A stretch of 64,000 bases of DNA from positions 28,497 to 92,496 of the forward strand of contig JAJQDT010000121.1 of the NCBI GenBank assembly GCA_021202075.1, written 5' to 3'. Within the stretch, counting starts at the first letter, position 1, and every line of letters starts with the position of its first letter. The DNA is from Lachnospiraceae bacterium (GTDB lineage Bacteria; Bacillota; Clostridia; Lachnospirales; Lachnospiraceae). Made by a program: the position numbers and the translations under genes. The notes below the pieces were generated by a model. That model was not told the origin of the DNA and searched no databases. It worked only from the letters and a program-made list of their open reading frames with translations. Positions 62,427-64,000 of this stretch are shown piece after piece.

Positions 62427-62914
62427 TGTACCTCTTTTTCCTTCTTCCAATATCCGATTTCCACATCCGGCGCCCGCTCCTTCATCTCCTCCAGAAGAGC
62501 CTTCCCGGCCCGCTCACCTGGAATCTGAATCTGCGCCAGCTCCCCCTCATCCCCACAGATGACAAGATTCTCCACCGGCAGGCCGCCCTGCCCGCAGCAA
62601 AGCCTGGCCGGAACGACCATCACACGGCGAAAACAGCTTCGAATTCTATGGTATCGGATATAGTAGACCTTGCGTGCTTTTCGAAAATAAAAAGCCTGCT
62701 CGCCAAGCCGCACAACACCGATCTCTCTCGCCGAACGATAATCGGTTTCCGGAGGAGCCGGTTCCTGGCAGTCAGGTATAAGGGAATAAAACTTCATCAT
62801 CCATTCCTCTGTTTCATTCATGAGTAAATCTTTATAAAATTTTTCTAAAAAAATCATTAAGATTCTATCACCAACACCTGAAAAAAGCAATACCCTTATT
62901 TCTCTTTCCTCCAT
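62423..62914 (-). CDS. Hypothetical protein
   Basis: 163-aa ORF coupled to downstream ORF by 4-nt overlap. Confidence 0.55.
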   Translation of the reverse strand: MEEREIRVLLFSGVGDRILMIFLEKFYKDLLMNETEEWMMKFYSLIPDCQEPAPPETDYRSAREIGVVRLGEQAFYFRKARKVYYIRYHRIRSCFRRVMVVPARLCCGQGGLPVENLVICGDEGELAQIQIPGERAGKALLEEMKERAPDVEIGYWKKEKEVQ

Positions 62915-62994
62915 TAATATTCGCTATAATGTTATATTATTTCTACCAATTTCGAAATTTTGTCTTAAATCAGCAATCAATGAATTATTTTGTA

Positions 62995-63048
62995 TTGACA
63001 TTTTGGGCTGAATATTCTATCATTTAACGGAAACGAAAGAGTTAAATG
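62995..63048 (+). promoter_or_regulatory. Promoter and candidate operator of blaI-like gene
   Basis: TTGACA-N17-TATCAT followed by perfect CATTTAAC-N12-GTTAAATG dyad (63021-63048). Confidence 0.55.
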
Positions 63049-63062
63049 GGAGGAACATTATT

Positions 63063-63452
63063 TTGAAGCAAATAACACTAACAAAATCTGAGCGAGAAAT
63101 CATGGATTTGCTTTGGAATACAGACAGGCCATTAACCGCAACGGAGATAGTGAATCTGACACCTGAGCGAACCTGGAAAAAAAGCTATATCCACCTACTT
63201 ATTAATTCATTGCTGCAAAAAGAGATGATCAAATCTGAGGCTCTTGTCCGAACCGGAAAGAATTTTGGCCGTGCTTTTGCAGCTGTGGCCACAAGAGAAG
63301 AATTCGAAATCCGGCAGATCACCGGACGAAAGAGCTTCACGCAGGATTCTGTAATAGCACTGTTTTCCGTGCTGCTGGAATCGGTTGATGATCCGTCAAT
63401 CCTCGATGAACTGGAACGCGTTATGCAGGAGAAAAAAGAACTGCTGAAATGA
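63063..63452 (+). CDS. BlaI/MecI/CopY-family transcriptional regulator (TTG start)
   Basis: LTKSEREIMDLLWNTDRPLTATEIVNLTPERTWKKSYIHLLINSLLQKEMI wHTH; RBS GGGAGG upstream. Confidence 0.85.
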   Translation: MKQITLTKSEREIMDLLWNTDRPLTATEIVNLTPERTWKKSYIHLLINSLLQKEMIKSEALVRTGKNFGRAFAAVATREEFEIRQITGRKSFTQDSVIALFSVLLESVDDPSILDELERVMQEKKELLK

Positions 63453-63538
63453 ATCACATCTGAAAATCAAGTCTGTGCATGAAAATATGTGCGTCTTCCG
63501 GCGCACATCATAGAGTGATTACTCTGTGCATGAAAAAT

Positions 63539-63564
63539 AGCCCTGAATCTATCAGGGCTTTTTT
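63539..63564 (+). terminator. Intrinsic terminator downstream of blaI-like gene
   Basis: AGCCCTGAatctaTCAGGGCT TTTTT. Confidence 0.8.
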
Positions 63565-63566
63565 CA

Positions 63567-63650
63567 TGCCGGCTACCGGACTTGAACCGGTACGGGGTTG
63601 CCCCCGAGGGATTTTAAGTCCCTTGCGTCTGCCAATTCCGCCAAGCCGGC
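63567..63650 (-). tRNA. tRNA-Leu (UAA)
   Basis: GCCGGCTTGGCGGAATTGGCAGACGCAAGGGACTTAAAATCCCT...AGCCGGCA; long variable arm. Confidence 0.96.
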
Positions 63651-63668
63651 AAACTAATAATTGTAAAA

Positions 63669-63697
63669 AGTTCGAGCATAGAGAAATCTCTATGCTC
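63669..63697 (-). terminator. Intrinsic terminator between tRNA-Asp and tRNA-Leu
   Basis: minus strand GAGCATAGAG-attt-CTCTATGCTC gaac TTTTT, perfect 10-bp stem. Confidence 0.7.
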
Positions 63698-63700
63698 AAA

Positions 63701-63774
63701 CGACCCAGATGAGACTCGAACTCACGACCTCCGCCGTGACAGGGCGGCGCTCTAACCAACTGAGCCACTGGGCC
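63701..63774 (-). tRNA. tRNA-Asp (GUC)
   Basis: GGCCCAGTGGCTCAGTTGGTTAGAGCGCCGCCCTGTCACGGCGGAGGTCGTGAGTTCGAGTCTCATCTGGGTCG. Confidence 0.97.
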
Positions 63775-63782
63775 AGAAAAAA

Positions 63783-63856
63783 TGGACCTTCGGGGACTCG
63801 AACCCAGGACCGACCGGTTATGAGCCGGTTGCTCTAACCAACTGAGCTAAAGGTCC
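63783..63856 (-). tRNA. tRNA with CAU anticodon (Met elongator, or Ile2)
   Basis: GGACCTTTAGCTCAGTTGGTTAGAGCAACCGGCTCATAACCGGTCGGTCCTGGGTTCGAGTCCCCGAAGGTCCA. Confidence 0.94.
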
Positions 63857-63860
63857 AAAG

Positions 63861-63933
63861 AGCCGATGATCGGACTCGAACCGATAACCTGCTGATTACA
63901 AATCAGCTGCTCTGCCAATTGAGCCACATCGGC
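63861..63933 (-). tRNA. tRNA-Thr (UGU)
   Basis: GCCGATGTGGCTCAATTGGCAGAGCAGCTGATTTGTAATCAGCAGGTTATCGGTTCGAGTCCGATCATCGGCT. Confidence 0.97.
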
Positions 63934-63951
63934 ACATAAATACAAGAAAAA

Positions 63952-64000
63952 CTCCCCGAGTTGGGCTCGAACCAACAACCCCTCGGTTAACAGCCGAGTG
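63952..64000 (-). tRNA. tRNA-Asn (GUU), partial at window edge
   Basis: CACTCGGCTGTTAACCGAGGGGTTGTTGGTTCGAGCCCAACTCGGGGAG. Confidence 0.93.

Overview
The window is a chromosomal segment from a Firmicute, probably Lachnospiraceae-like, judged from gene content and protein style. Most genes are on the minus strand. Housekeeping genes: ftsW/rodA-type (partial), tsf, rpsB, nrdR, hpf, fhs, carA/carB, glyA, hisS, hemZ, relA/spoT, apt, cstA, and a tRNA cluster at the right edge (Leu, Asp, Met, Thr, partial Asn). Accessory content: (i) a decayed patch at 1-4.1 kb with Rpn/PD-(D/E)XK-like genes, an HsdS remnant and an HI0074-like remnant; (ii) a sortase-pilus operon at 8.8-24 kb with an LPQTG pilin, a second pilin-like protein ending in a non-canonical MPASG motif, a 3124-aa adhesin with no visible sorting signal, and two class C sortases; (iii) a MacAB-like exporter at 41-48 kb with two adaptors, one carrying an Asp/Glu/Tyr repeat tail and the other a large adhesin-like insertion. 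Unexplained structure: a 9 x 11-bp direct-repeat array abutting a promoter region, a 263-bp inverted-repeat element with a second partial copy, a compact ncRNA candidate with consensus promoter and terminator, in-frame peptide repeats inside carB and hemZ, a 6 x 28-bp tandem array, an orphan eukaryotic-type HisA, and a homopolymer frameshift in an L,D-transpeptidase. All calls come from reading the sequence and supplied ORFs; no database search was run.
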